A stretch of DNA of 64,000 bases from Thalassia testudinum. Taxonomy: Eukaryota > Streptophyta > Magnoliopsida > Alismatales > Hydrocharitaceae. The stretch spans positions 2,852,001 to 2,916,000 of the forward strand of contig JAZHRO010000022.1 in the NCBI GenBank assembly GCA_037157565.1, given 5' to 3'. The position numbers and the translations under genes are program-made. Numbering within the stretch: position 1 is the stretch's first letter; each line of letters starts with the position of its first letter. The notes under the pieces were generated by a model that was not told where the DNA came from, made no database searches, and saw nothing but the letters and a program-made list of their open reading frames with translations. Positions 44,193 through 56,075 of the stretch are shown here, in pieces.

Positions 44193-45941
44193 TGTTGGTG
44201 CTAGAGCACCACGATCATTTATTTTGATGATAACAAAACACGTGTTATTTAACATTTGCACTTGGAGTCTTAGATTTCAGGCAAATTGCAAATGGAGATG
44301 CGCTTAAACGGAGATCGAGCTCGCATCCAGGACGGATTGGAGGAGCTTGATGGAGAACAGAGGAGATTCGCGAGGAGCGATAAATTGAAGATGGAAGGAC
44401 AAGAAGAATAGGATAGAATTCCATTTTATTCCTTTCATGTACTTTTGTCGTTATTTTGTTGCTCTTTATTTTTTACTTCGATTCATGTTAAAGAGCCTCA
44501 AAGTACCCTAACAGTAGTCCTAGGAACACCGGCACAACCTTATGATACTTAGGTTTTCTGTAAAGAACTTAGAAAATCAATGTAGGGTTCAAACAGAGTT
44601 TCCAGACGTCTAATTCCCAAATCATACGTCTGATAAAGTGTTTTAAGACGTCTGACTGTTGATTTAGACGTCTGATAACATTCAGGCTGGACGTAGTAGT
44701 TCTGTCTGATGAAATCAGACGTCCAGACCTTAGACCAGACGTTTTAGAAGACGTCTGATGACTTTGCCAGACGTCCAATTAGTGGACCGTTGGCTGGCTT
44801 AACAAACACTCAAGGATATGACCATTAGAGCCTTATCAGACGTCCTTAGGCCTTTCCAAACATCTGATAATTGACCATTTTGCCTCGACTGACCCGAAAA
44901 TCTCTTCTCAGAGATTTTCTAGCCGTTGCAAATCCATTCCCACGAAAAAGTAGGTTTCCAGACGTCCAGACATAGTGCCAGACGTCCTGTATGTCGTCTG
45001 ATGGACTTGCACTAAAACCCTGTTTAGATCTGATTCAAGTCAGGAAGAGACCCGCCCAAAATCAGACGTCTAACCTTGAAATCAGACGTCTGATGCCATA
45101 ATTAGACGTCTGATAAGCCTGTCAGTGCAATGATTGTTCCTGATTTCGGGCTGATTCACTTGGGCTTTGTACCCAACGGCTATGGAAGCTTTTCTAAGCC
45201 TTCCAAAGCCTTCCTTTGGCCTCTATAAATAGAGGGGAGCCTTTACACACCAAGACACACCAAGAGAAACCAAAGATATACCCAAGAAACACCAAGAGAA
45301 ACCAAAGATATACCCAAGAAACACCAAGAGACACCTAGCTACACACTTTCACACTGTTTTGTGTCCAAAAGGACTCTCTTGCTCTCCAAGCTCTAATTCT
45401 TCATCTTGAGAGCATCAAGCTTTATGCACCCACTCTCCCGCCGTAGTTCACGAGAGCGACATAGCGCCGTCGTGTTGTTCACGCATCCGCGTCGCCGACG
45501 CACTCCTTGCAAAGGGGAGTTTCTTAATTCCTATAGAAGCTTAGGTTTAAAATTACTTTGTTGGCTCTATAGGATTGTTGTTTATTTTAATCTTTGTTAT
45601 TTGGTTGGGTATTCGCTTTGCGAATTCCCATCTCCTTCCTGGGACAAAATCCTTCTCGTGAAGAGAAGGAGTTGAGGTACGCTACCCTCGTTTAAGTAGC
45701 GTGGTTGTAATTGAGGTTGAATCACCCTCGTTTAAAGTGATTCGGTTTAGTGGATCTGATCAACTTGGTTGATCGGAAAATCCTAACTCGAGAGGGTTAG
45801 GTGGTGGTTTTCACCCGGTTTGGGTTTCCACCTAAAAATACTTGTGTACTTGTGTGATTGTATTTTGTGAGATTGTTTATATTTCAATTCCGCATTTTTT
45901 TACATCACGCTGATCTCACCCCCTCCGAGTAGGAAATTACA
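44193..45941 (+). repeat. 3' LTR of the Sirevirus derivative
   Basis: 1749 bp, starting TGTTGGTGCTAGAGCACCA and ending GAAATTACA. Relative to the 5' LTR it has an extra 24-bp segment near 44962, lacks 22 bp near 45082 (both bounded by AGACGTC-type repeats) and carries an extra copy of about 36 bp at 45270-45330. Confidence 0.9.
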
Positions 45942-45946
45942 CAAAT

Positions 45947-46930
45947 GTCCCTGATCCAGCTAGGCATTGGGAGCTTGGAAATCTAGTTAACCTTGGATCG
46001 ACCAACTTGGATGCCTCTCTCTGAAATCAGATGTCCCAGGATGATCCCCTCAGGAACCATGATGTAGCTCTTTTCCCAGGAAAGAACTAGATTCACGTCA
46101 ATGCATCTCCTGAGTATTTAAACCAAGTGCTGGAGGCACTCATCAAATGATGCCCCAAAAACTAAGAAGTCATCCATGAAGGCTTCCAGATAATCACCTA
46201 CCATATCAGAGAATATGGCAAGCATGCACCGCTGAAAAGTCGCAGGCACATTGCAGAGACCGAAAGGCATCCTTCGAAACACATACGTCTCGAAGGGGCA
46301 GGTGAACGTGGTCTTCTGTTGGTCCTCTAGATGTATCGCCACTTGGTTGTAACTGGAGTACCCGTCAAGAAAGTAGAAGAATCTATTTCCCGCTAGCTTT
46401 TCAAGGATCTGATCAATAAACGGTAGTGGGAAATGATCCTTCTTCATGGAGGAATTGAGTCTTCTGTAATTAATGCAGACTCTCCACGAGTTGGCTATAC
46501 GAGTCGGTATGACCTCTTTGGTTTTAGTCATGATGGTGGTGAGTCATGCCTTCTTAGGCACAACTTGGATTGGACTCACCCATCGACTGTCGGAGATTGG
46601 GTAGATGATCCCTGCATCTAACCACTTAATGATCTCCTTTTTCACAACCTCCTGCAGATTAGGGTTTAGATGTATTTGCATCTCACGTGAAGGTCGTGCG
46701 CCCTCTTCGAAATAAATGTGGTGTGTACAATAAGAGGGGCTTATACCAGTCAAATCATCGAGAGTCCATCCAATGGCTCAACGATGTTGCTGGAGAACAG
46801 TAATCAGATGGGATTCCTGATCAGGTGTGAGTCTGGAGTTTATAATCACAGGAAGCGTCTGATTGGAACCTAAAAAGATGTATTTTAGATGATCGGGAAG
46901 GGGCTTGAGTTCCAAGACGGGATTATTAGC
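45947..46930 (-). pseudogene. Reverse transcriptase of the right Athila-like element
   Basis: On the minus strand: RTL entry motifs (VVKKEIIKWLDAGIIYPISD, SRWVSPIQVVPKKA), WRVCINYRRLNSSMKKDHFP, LPFIDQILEKLAGNRFFYFL, DGYSSYNQVAIHLEDQQKTT, FRRMPFGLCNVPATFQRCM and the catalytic FMDDFLVFG near 46175. Then come LGHLISERGIQVGRSKV and, at 45947, the Sirevirus insertion. The core from 46531 to 46118 is free of stops. Stops lie upstream (after LLQQHR-like and KKA positions) and just downstream. The usual YxDD reads FMDD, as in many Athila-type copies. It would copy the element RNA. Confidence 0.88.
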
Positions 46931-47653
46931 AGCAACGGGTGGTTCAAAGTGTGTGAGGAACAAGGGTAGGAGTTATGGGTGTATCTTGATCAGGTTCAGA
47001 CTCCTCTAATTGCGGGTTTTGATCTTCTTGTGGTTGATCGAGGATAATCAGGTTGTCCTCAACATGCAGTTCATCAACCACGGCCTTGATGTCACATATT
47101 TGTTCTACAACACCGCAATTAATCCCTTGTTGGGCCTTAAAGATGTTAATCTTAAGAGTTTGATTCCCAAATTTCAATTCTATTTGGCCCTCCTCACAGC
47201 TTATGTTGGCCCTAGGAGTGGCCAGAAAAGGTCTCCCTAGTATAATTGGTGTATCCCTTGGGTTCTTAGGTGCATCCATATCTATAACTATAAAGTCCAC
47301 TGGGAAGTAGAAATCCCGTACCCTAACAATAACAACCTCGAGTATTCCCTTAGGTGGCTTAATGGATCGATCAGCTAACTGCAATGTCACCTCAGTCGGT
47401 TTAAGCTCGGATTCTTCAAGGTGGTTTAGCAGGGATGTAGGTATTAGGTTTATGGAGTCACTTAGGTCTAGCAATGCTCTATCAAATTGGGTTTCACCAA
47501 TTTTACATGAAATAAGGGGAGTGCCTGGGTCTTTTGCCTTGGGTGGGAGTTTACTCAGGATTACAGAGCTGGCTTACTCTAATAGAATGTTCGGACTCCC
47601 ACTTTTGGTTCGCGGCTTACGCTTGGGTGTACACACGTCTTTCAAGAATCGTG
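46931..47653 (-). pseudogene. Protease region of the right Athila-like element
   Basis: The minus-strand frame contains PLISCKIGETQFDRALLDLS, DSINLIPTSLLNHL, VDFIVIDMDAPKNPRDTPII, LGRPFLATPRANI and KFGNQTLKINIF. This is the aspartic protease fold with the catalytic Asp in ALLDLSDS; Athila proteases usually read DLGAS, so the residue two after Asp is altered. ILGRPFLAT is the conserved C-terminal strand. A stop near 47570 and one after gag separate it from its neighbours. It would cleave the polyprotein. Confidence 0.82.
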
Positions 47654-49559
47654 TTAAGCCGGTACGTGGCAGATTGCATCCATCAAGGGGATGTTAATCT
47701 GGACTTGTTCAAAGAGCTTGATTAGGTCCTCCTCAGGAGCCACGGGTTTGGTTGTCCTTTTTCCCTTGGTCAAGGCCTTGGGAAATGGAACCTTGGTTGG
47801 TTCCTCTAGAGTAGGTCCAAGTTCTTGATCTGGGACAGGGACATCCTGGATAACTATCCTAGGGCTTGGGTCACTACCAGGCTTGGAGTGGTCTGGATAA
47901 GGTGGGTCTTGGGTTGCTTTACCACTACGGGTTGTTACGGAGTTTAATCCCGCCTGGTTCTGGTTTGGGGTTGGTAAAATGGGTGGTTGCTGTTGATAAC
48001 CCACGTAAGATGTTGAAGCTTCCATCCCGTCAAGTGATGGAACAGAAGGGGCCTGATAAATCATGTGTGTGTGGATTGAATTTGGGTTCATAACGAGCCT
48101 CTGGGTCATTACGCTATTTGGGTTTGGCAGAGGTTGTGAAGGAAGTGTGCCCGTTTGGCGAGAATTCGCCATTTGGGCGAGTTGGTTGTGGACCTCTGTG
48201 ATCTCATCCTTGTGCTGTTTTTGGATTGCCGCATTCGTTCTTTGAATGTCAGCCAGTGTTTGGAGGATGAGAGACATTTGGTCTTGGTTTGGCCCAGATT
48301 GATAGGTGGGGTTGGGCCAAGGCTGAGGCAGCTGATAAGGATGAGGGGCTTGTGGATGGGGTTGATAAGGTGGTCTTTGAGTCTGTGAATTTCCTCCCTA
48401 CTAGAAATTGGGATGATTTTGCCATCCAAGTTTCTAGGTGTTGGAAAATGGGTCATTCTGGATGACATTAAGGTCCTCGCAGGTCTGAGGAACCTCAGGG
48501 AAGTCAGAGTATGGGGGTTCAGAGTTCCCCCGACTAGAGTAGAGTGGATCGGAGGTCCCTCTGGTCCGGGAGTCAGACGGGGGTGGATACGGGTCCATCC
48601 CCTAAGAAGATTGGTGAAAGATATTTTGCACAGTTTCCCTCATGAGAGGTGGCTGTGCAAAAGAGTTCTGCGTAGAGGTGGCTCGCTGCAAATGCCAAGT
48701 CAGCTCGTCCACCTTCTTCTCAATGATAGAGACCTTGTCTAACCGATTGGCCATGAGTTCCAAGTCGACGGATGCAGACAGGCACTACGTCTCATGTGCT
48801 CCCCTGAGATTCGTCGATGTGCGGGTATTCGTTTGGTTGAATAAACCCATGGAGTCATTGTTGATGGAGTTCTCACACATGTTTTCGAGAATCTCCCACA
48901 CCGTGTCCTCATTGCTGACCCATGATGTTTCCTCTGCAGGTTTCATTGACGAATAATCTAATGTCCTCACGGAGTCCCTGGTAAAAAGACTGGACTTGTT
49001 CCCATTTAGGAACTCCGTGATGGGGGCACTTTCGCATGAGATCCAAAAATCGATCCCATGCCTCATGAAGAGGTTCTCCCATTTGCTGAGTGAAATGAGT
49101 AATCTGATGGCGTAAGGCGTTTGTCCAACCAACAGGAAAGAACTTCAAAAATTCAGATTGAAGTTCATCCCATGTGTTGATCGGACGAGTCTAAATCTAA
49201 TACCAATGAGCAACCTTGTCCATGAGAGAGAAAGAAAACACCTTCATGAGCAGAATATCCTGATTTTGTGCATCTGACCCAAAGGTCTGGGCCAGATGCT
49301 TGAGCTGTTTAATATGCTGGAATGGATCTTCGAAGTTAAGCCCATAGAATTTTGGTATGGCATGAATCATATTGGGCTTCAGTTCATAATCAGGTCCTCC
49401 AGTCGGGATTTGGACTCGAGGCTCGATTGCCACCGCAACGGGATTATAGTGATCTCGCATCATGGGACGCTACGGTGGGTTCATGAAGTTCTGGAAGAAG
49501 TCATTTAGACGCTGAAGCTAGTGCTCAAGATTATTTTCTTCTTCAACAGGCTGTGCCAT
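47654..49559 (-). pseudogene. gag of the right Athila-like element
   Basis: The start ATG is at 49559 (MAQPVEEENN), with stops after 13 and about 30 codons. Capsid motifs are NMIHAIPKFYGLNFEDPFQH, LMKVFSFSLMDKVAHWY, TWDELQSEFLKFFPVGWTNA, ITHFTQQMGEPLHEAWDRFL, LMRKCPHHGVPKWEQVQSFY and GLREDIRLFVNETCRGNIM, in the usual Athila gag order. The C-terminal part (48277-47654) is open, with SVTTRSGKATQDPPYP and EEDLIKLFEQVQINIPLMDA, which marks the gag-protease join. I see no CCHC knuckle. Gag would form the particle. At least four stops and a frameshift near 48800-48280 inactivate it. Confidence 0.87.
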
Positions 49560-50617
49560 GATGGAAGAAGGAGAACTAGGTTCTGAATCAGAGGAAAGGT
49601 CTATGTGGACGGGTTGCTGCACAAAGGTACCGAGTCTTGGCCTCAGGGAGAGTGGATTTCTAAATGAGGTTTTAAGGACCTCCTACCAAGCATGCACTGA
49701 AGGACTGGATGAGATTAGAATGTGCTGGACCCAATCGAGACACCCAAAATATGTTGGGTGACTATAGAGGTTCGGGGTGGATGATACCCCTGGATCAAAA
49801 GGTCGTCCACCTGAGAATTACCTGGGTAGCCAGAGAGGGAGAGTCCCGCGAAGACCCCTACACGGTAGAGCGCTCCCATGGGTTACAGGGTTTCCCCCAC
49901 CCGACCTCTCTTGTCACTGAGATTCCAAGTAGACCAGAATGGGGACCTTGACCTCTTAAGTCTACCTCTTTTAGTTAAGATCAAGGTGCTTAGGGTTCCA
50001 CTTGAACTTTAAGCCTTTTGAGTACAAAGTGACCTAATTTAAAGGTTGGCTGACCCAAAGGATCAACTTCACCTCCTTGTTCCTTTGAGAGCTTTTAGGT
50101 CCATTCTTTTTAGAGTTCAAGTAGATTAAGAGCCTGATTTGCTTAGGATTTCTCTTGGATAGGTCTTTTCAAACAAGGCTTAGGCACACCTCTTTTTGGA
50201 ATTTTTGATTCTTTTTTAGGAGAAGATGTGTCTCTAAAACCCTAGCTTGTAATCCTTAGGTTGGCTCTAGTTGGTCCAATTTAGTTTCCTCAGAAATGGG
50301 TATTTAGGGCTTAATCAAGATGGTTTTAGCCCTAGTTACCTTAAGTGGATGTGCAATTAAAATGTGTTGAAAGTAAAAACCAGGAAACTCTTGTGGATTA
50401 CTAAATATGGAAAATAGGTAGCCCTAGATTGATTTTTCTCTTTGTTTCTCCTTTACAGATTTTGAGGGGATTAGGAGAGAGGGTTAATAGAAGGTTACTT
50501 GTTCCCTGGTGTGGTTGCTGTGCAGCTGCTTTTCTCTCCTCGGATCTTCCTGAAACAAACACAATAAAAGAGAGAAGTTAAAAATTGTGATTAAAGCTTC
50601 TAAAATGCCTGTTGCTC
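49560..50617 (-). other. 5' leader of the right Athila-like element
   Basis: About 1 kb between the PBS and gag on the minus strand. No sustained ORF. A long leader is normal for Athila-type elements, where it holds packaging signals. Confidence 0.6.
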
Positions 50618-50634
50618 CCCGTCAACGGCGCCAA
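50618..50634 (-). promoter_or_regulatory. Primer-binding site, tRNA-Asp
   Basis: The minus strand reads TGGCGCCGTTGACGGGG five bases after the LTR end (CGAACA). It differs at one base from the Athila/Tat primer site complementary to plant tRNA-Asp (TGGCGCCGTTGCCGGGG) and fixes the LTR edge at 50640. Confidence 0.88.
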
Positions 50635-50787
50635 AAATTGTTCGTATCGCTTTTCTGTGTTTTAAATTAACCTTGTAGTATAGTTGAAAAAGCATATGAA
50701 CAAATAATAATTTTTATTACTCGAAATTTAAAAATATTCTGAGGTCAAACTTAGGGAGCAATTCGGTATTTTAGAAACAAAACATCA

Positions 50788-52486
50788 CAATTCTCAATAA
50801 TAATGCAATGTATATAAACATCTAGAGAGTAAAAAGAAATAGAATTTTCTCTTTTCTTCTTTCTTCTCTACTCTCTTTCTTTTTCTTTGCTTTCTCTCTT
50901 CCTTCTCTTCTTTCTCTGTCTTTTCTTTTCTCAGACGTCTGATTCTGTGAATCAGACATCTTAACTGGCAACTGCTATAGGGCTCTTCTTTTTCTTTTCT
51001 TCTTCACTTGGCTTCCCTCCTTGGCTTCTTCTTCTTCTCTTCTTGAGCGGCTGCGCCTCCTCCTTCTTCTTCTTCAAGTCCCTCCTTCTCCTTTAGCTGC
51101 TTTTCTTCTTTGGCTCCTCCTTCTCTGTCTTTGGCCAAGTCATTCTCCTACAGGCTTCTTCCTCTGCGGCTAAGTCTTCAGCTTCTTCTTCCTTGACCTC
51201 TGCAGACTCCTTCCTCTTTCTCTTCTACTTCTCCGCAGCTACTTCTTCTTCCTCCTTCTTTCTTGGCCAAGTTCTTCTCTTTCTCTGCGACTTCTCCTTT
51301 CTTCAGCTGCTTCCTCTTCCTCCTTTTTGCAGCTAAGTCCTTCCTTCAGCTACTCTTTGCTGCGCCTCCTCCTCTTCAGCAGCACCTTCTTCTCCCTTAG
51401 CTGCTCCTGCCTTCTCCTTCTTTCCCTGCACAGAGCAACGCAAAACCTACCCCTACCCTCCCCGCATCTCTCTCTCTCTATTTTTCTCTTAGGACACAGC
51501 TCTCCCAGAGCCTTTCTCAGGTAAACGGGTCGGGTATGCGTGCCCGGGACCAGGCCCACCAGCGTGCAGTGGCAGGCGAGGAGTGCGTGGGTAGTCGGGT
51601 CAGGCCAGGTCCGCGAAGGCGTGGGTCGCGGACGAGACCTGGTCAGGTGAGTGGGACCTAACCCCGTGATTCGGAGGCGAACAACTACTGGCAAGAATTC
51701 AATTTATGCGCACACAGCTGCTTGTCCAGTTCCAAGGTGGGACTATCTATCCCGCCTCCCTTGCATGCTGCAGTAGCAGAGGTGATCCTTCAAATCACGA
51801 GGCTGCAGCTGCTCTCTACTCCAATCAAAGGCCTGGGTGTGTGCGCACCTCAAGTCCGCACCACCTGGTACTCAGGCCTAGAGCTGATGAAGCTTGGAGC
51901 TTGCTTCAAGCTCTGCGCCAATGGCGGAGGATGCTTGCCACCTGAAATCACCAAGACAGCCTCACGGCCACATTAAAATGCTCAGGAAGGTTCGCCAAGG
52001 CACGACGAATATGCAAAGGTGGTCGGTGTGTCGTGGGGATGCCTGCGCAAGCGTGCCTAGGCACACTGTGTGCGTATGTGTGGGTGTGTTCGGGGTGCTT
52101 TTGGGTGAGTGGAGGAGTGAATGAAGTGAGGGGTTGTGATCAGGGAGTGATAGTGGAGCTTCTGAGGGGTTTGGCGAGGTGGATGGAGGCGTGGAGCGGT
52201 GGGCACACCTCGCCGATGATCTGGTCGGAGGTGGAAACAATGGTGGTGGTAGTGGCGGTCGAGGGGTCGAAACTAAAAATTGATAAAGGGGAAATGAAGA
52301 GTAGAGGAAGAGGTACTTATCTAGGGTGTTTAGAGCCAAGGGGGGAGGCGGAGGGCGAGCGGTGGGTGTCTGCCGTCACCGGAGACGAAGACCCTGTGGT
52401 GAAGAAGCGGCGACATGGAAGAGGGTCAGAAGGGCACACGCTGGTACGGCACGGCGTGAAGGAACACAGCAGAGATGGCTCTACCA
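50788..52486 (-). repeat. LTR tandem unit 1
   Basis: 1699 bp, from CAATTCTCAATAAT to GATGGCTCTACCA. It is the copy most directly comparable with the 3' LTR at 31149-32430. Confidence 0.88.
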
Positions 52487-53353
52487 CAATTCTCAATAAT
52501 AATGCAATGTATATAAACATCTAGAGAGTAAAAGGAAATATAATTTTCTCTTTTCTTCTTTCTTCTCTTCTCTCTTTCTTTTTCTTTGCTTTCTCTCTTC
52601 CTTCTCTTCTTTCTCTGTCTTTTCTTTTCTTAGACGTCTGATTCTGTGAATCAGACGTCTTAACTGGCAATTGCTACAGGGCTCTTCTTTTTCTTTTCTT
52701 CTTCACTTGGCTTTCCTCCTTGGCTTCTTCTTCTTCTTCTCTTCTTGAGTGGTTGCGCCTCCTCCTTCTTCTTCTTCTTCAAGTCCTTCCTTCTCCTTCA
52801 GCTGCTTTCTTCTTTGGCTCCTCCTTCTCTGTCTTTGGCCAAGTCCTTCTTTTGCAAGCTTCTTCATCTGCGGCTAAGTCTTCAGCTTCTTCTTCCTTGG
52901 CCTCTGCAGACTCCTTCCTCTTTCTCTTCTTCTTCTCCGCAGCTGCTCCTTCTTCCTCCTTTCTTGCCCAAGTCCTTCTCTTTCTCTGCGGCTTCTCCTT
53001 TCTTCAGCTGCTTCCTCTTCCTCCTTTTTGCGGCTAAGTCCTTCCTTCAACTTCTCTCTACTGCGTCTCCTCTTCTTCGGCAGCACCTTCTTCTCCCTTA
53101 GCTGCTCTTGCCTTCTTCTTTCCCTGCACAGAGCAACGCAAAACCTACCCCTACCCTCCCCGCATCTCTCTCTCTTTATTTTGCTCTCAGGACACAGCTC
53201 TCCCAGAGCCTTTCTCGGGTAAACGGGTCGGGTTTGCGTGCCCAGGACCAGGCCCATCGGCATGCAATGGTGGGCGAGGAGTGCATGGGTAGTCAGGTCA
53301 GGCCAAGTCCACGGAGGCATGGGTCGCGTACGAGACCAGGTCGGGTGAGTGGG

Positions 53354-54835
53354 TGACGTGTGCGTGTGCGTGTGTTTGGAAGTGTCGGTATAGCTTGCGC
53401 TTGCGACGTCGGTTTTAAAGTAAAGAAACGGATGTGAGTCCGAGTGTCGGTCTCAGGGAGGTGTGAAAATCGGATTCTTCTTGTCACTTATTGTCACGAA
53501 AATCGTGGGGTTTTGCTTGCAAAAAGGCACGGGTGAAGAGCGAGAGAAAGAGACATTAGGGTTAGAATTGTTTCATTTGCAACATGCAACTTGAATAGAA
53601 AATAGAGCAAGCGATTGTAGAGAAAACAACTTCATTTAACATGCAACTTTAGTTCATAATTACAACACTAGATAAATGCTTGAACATAAGTAAAATAAAG
53701 CTTAAAAGAAGGAAGAAGAGAGAGAGATAGGGGACGGTGAGGCAGCCACGGTGGTGGAGAGGGCTCTGTCGGTGGCTCATCGTCTCTGGTGCTTACAAAA
53801 GGGCTTAAAGGTAGCTAGGAGGGGGGTAGAACACTTGTAAGTGGAGTGAATGCCTTCCATGGGTGGTTGGAAGGGGTTTAAATAGGAAGAAGGACTTTCC
53901 AAATGAAGAAGGGATTTTAGTGACGTCCGGGACGTTGCTAAAACCCTTCCCAAAACGTCTATGAAGGCCCTCGCCCGTCGGTCGCTCGCCCGCGACTGTG
54001 CTTCTTCGCGCCTGATCCGTGTGCGCACGTCGTAAGTCCTCCGATCGAAAATCAGACGGCTGAGATCTTGCACGGGGTGCGTGCCTGGATCGCGCCCTCG
54101 CCCCCGCGTCATCACGTTCGTCTGGTCAAGGCGCATCTGCAGGCGCCACGTCTCATAATCGTGCCCATCCGTTGCTGATCGGGTGGTCCAATTTCGCCCG
54201 CGCGCGCCTTCGCCTCCACATTTCAGCGCAGCGCAATTCGAACCCGCGTCACGTGAGCGCGGGTGAGCGCTTCGATCGCTGCACTGCCCTGCGTGGATGG
54301 TTGCTATTGCGCATCGATGCTCGACTGCTATTGACCGTTGGATGGAGATCCGATGGTCGTGATCTACTCAGGCTAGGATTGTAGTGATGGTGCAAGCAAT
54401 GGTGTAGTGTTCTTAGCCGTCTGATCAAAGATCCGACGGCTCAGATCGTTCTGTGGTTGATGGAGGGGGCTGGGTGAGGCGTGCGGGCATTGATAGGGTG
54501 CCATGTGGTGCCTTGTGAACCGTTGATCGTCAGATCAATGGTCAGATCAGAACTTTTTGGGCCTATTGCTGGAGCTCCGGATGTCGGATTTGGCCGATTT
54601 CAAGTCCGTTGGACTCCATTCATCGCTCTGAATCCATCTGTGCAGTCCAATTGCTCATCCGAGGACTATTTTGACAAGTGCTCATACAAATGTCCATTAA
54701 TACTGTTCTATAAGCGATCTTAATGTATGATGCATGTAATGCTCCCATTCCTATTTATGGTGTGTTATCTATGCATTCTATTCGTAAGGTAAACCCCATT
54801 TAACAGAATTATCACCCCAAGATGCAGTGTTATTA
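53354..54835 (-). repeat. 3' LTR of the non-autonomous element
   Basis: 1482 bp. On the minus strand it starts TAATAACACTGC (TGATAACACTGC in the partner) and ends CACACGTCA. TATA-like TATTTAAA lies at 53877-53884. A tRNA-like module is at 54225-54294. Confidence 0.88.
54225..54294 (-). other. tRNA-like module in the 3' LTR
   Basis: Minus strand: an A-box-like TGCAGCGATCGAAGCG and a B-box-like GGGTTCGAATT about 40 nt apart. Possible 7-nt acceptor halves CAGGGCA and TGCGCTG pair at 6 of 7 positions. Confidence 0.5.
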
Positions 54836-56075
54836 TACCCCCATGCTTACTCCTTACTAGTCCCTAGCAAGGTTTATTCTAGCCTTTATTTCCAGTCAGA
54901 ATTTAAGAAGTAATTACTTAGACATTTCATCATTTGTCAATAGGAGGAAATATACTAAGATCTTAATCTACAAAGACTAAGCAGCGCCCGGGTGTCTGCC
55001 AAAATACGAATCGCCTGAATCCTTGCTTTAATGTATGTAAATATATATATATATTCTTATTTTTAGATTTTTTTGGAATTAAGAGTGGGTTGGTAACTTT
55101 TTACGGCTACCCAGCCTACCCAAAACTCGGACAAAACTCTAAGTGCTAAGCATCTTGGTGTGAAGATCGTGATAGACTCACTCAACGGTAATTTAGACAG
55201 ACTCCGGGTTTCTACGCCCCTAGGTGACCAGAAGAGGAAATGTTTTGCCTGAAGGTGTATTTGTTCGATCGGTAGCTTTCTCCCTACGTTTGTTTTAATT
55301 GGGGTCAACACAAGGATTTTTCCAGTGTATATCTCCCCGGCTTGTACTACTTCCCTGCTTCTTTCTTAAGTGTTTTGGTTCTTTTTGTGCAATTACTGAG
55401 CTGGGCTCTGGACAACCGACCAATGGGCTGTTTCCTACGATTACTTGCCAGCCATACTCGTGCGGTGAAGTGTGGTTTATTTTATTTTCTTTTTTCTCCT
55501 TTTTTTTTTTTGGTAGGTGGCTTTCCTAATCTCAAATTTACCTAGAGGCAATGAAGAAGAAGTTGTCCCGTGGCTGGGCTCTGGACAACCTGCCAATGGG
55601 TTGTTACCCATGACAACTTGCCAGCCATACCACCCTAGAGAGTTCATTAGCTACCCAATTTCTGTCAGAATCTCCGAGGAGTGAGTCTGTGCAAAAATGT
55701 GTGCAGATACTTAGACTCAAAGTCTTTTTGAGTTAAAGGGTGAGTTGATAAGTCATATACTTATCACCTTATTTAGTTAGTGGATTAGAGCAGCTTAAGG
55801 TTGCAATGATTTGAAGCTAAATCCATATTTTAACGGACACCAGGGCTGATTAAGCCTGAAGGCTCAAAAGGTCTAAGTTTCAAGTTCTTTTTATATTATT
55901 TTCCACTATTGACAAATTTCTAATGCCTAAGTTTTTCTTCCTAAATTCATTTATTATTATTATTATTTTTCTCTATTCAGATTGATTAAATGACCTCAGA
56001 ATCATGCAATTTACCACCCCCCATGCTTAAGTTGGACAATGTCCTCATTGGCAAATACATGGATGCAACAGGGGT
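54836..56075 (-). other. 3' untranslated region of the non-autonomous element
   Basis: The PPT (minus strand AAGCATGGGGGTA, 54836-54849) abuts the LTR. An internal tract AGCATGGGGGGTGG with CAATGAGGACATTG lies at 56015-56052. A duplicated phrase, GGCTGGGCTCTGGACAACC-like, occurs near 55405 and 55575. No gene seen. Confidence 0.75.

Larger units (their letters stand above)
40974..45941 (+). mobile_element. Gag-only Sirevirus (Copia) derivative, non-autonomous
   Basis: The 4968-bp element has LTRs at 40974-42693 and 44193-45941 and 5-bp target duplications CAAAT at 40969-40973 and 45942-45946. Removing it restores continuous Athila-like RT sequence. It holds a PBS, one gag-derived ORF and a field of AAGGGGGAG motifs, but no protease, integrase, RT or RNase H. 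It must have relied on enzymes from another element. The LTRs are very similar by eye, so this is one of the younger insertions. Confidence 0.92.

Noticed and set aside
52720..53320. Ser/Phe/Leu-rich plus-strand frames (also near 61477 and 63180) and their Lys/Glu-rich antisense
   Set aside because: Products of the CT-rich LTR tract. Signal-peptide-like or transmembrane-like appearance is due to TTC/CTT repeats.
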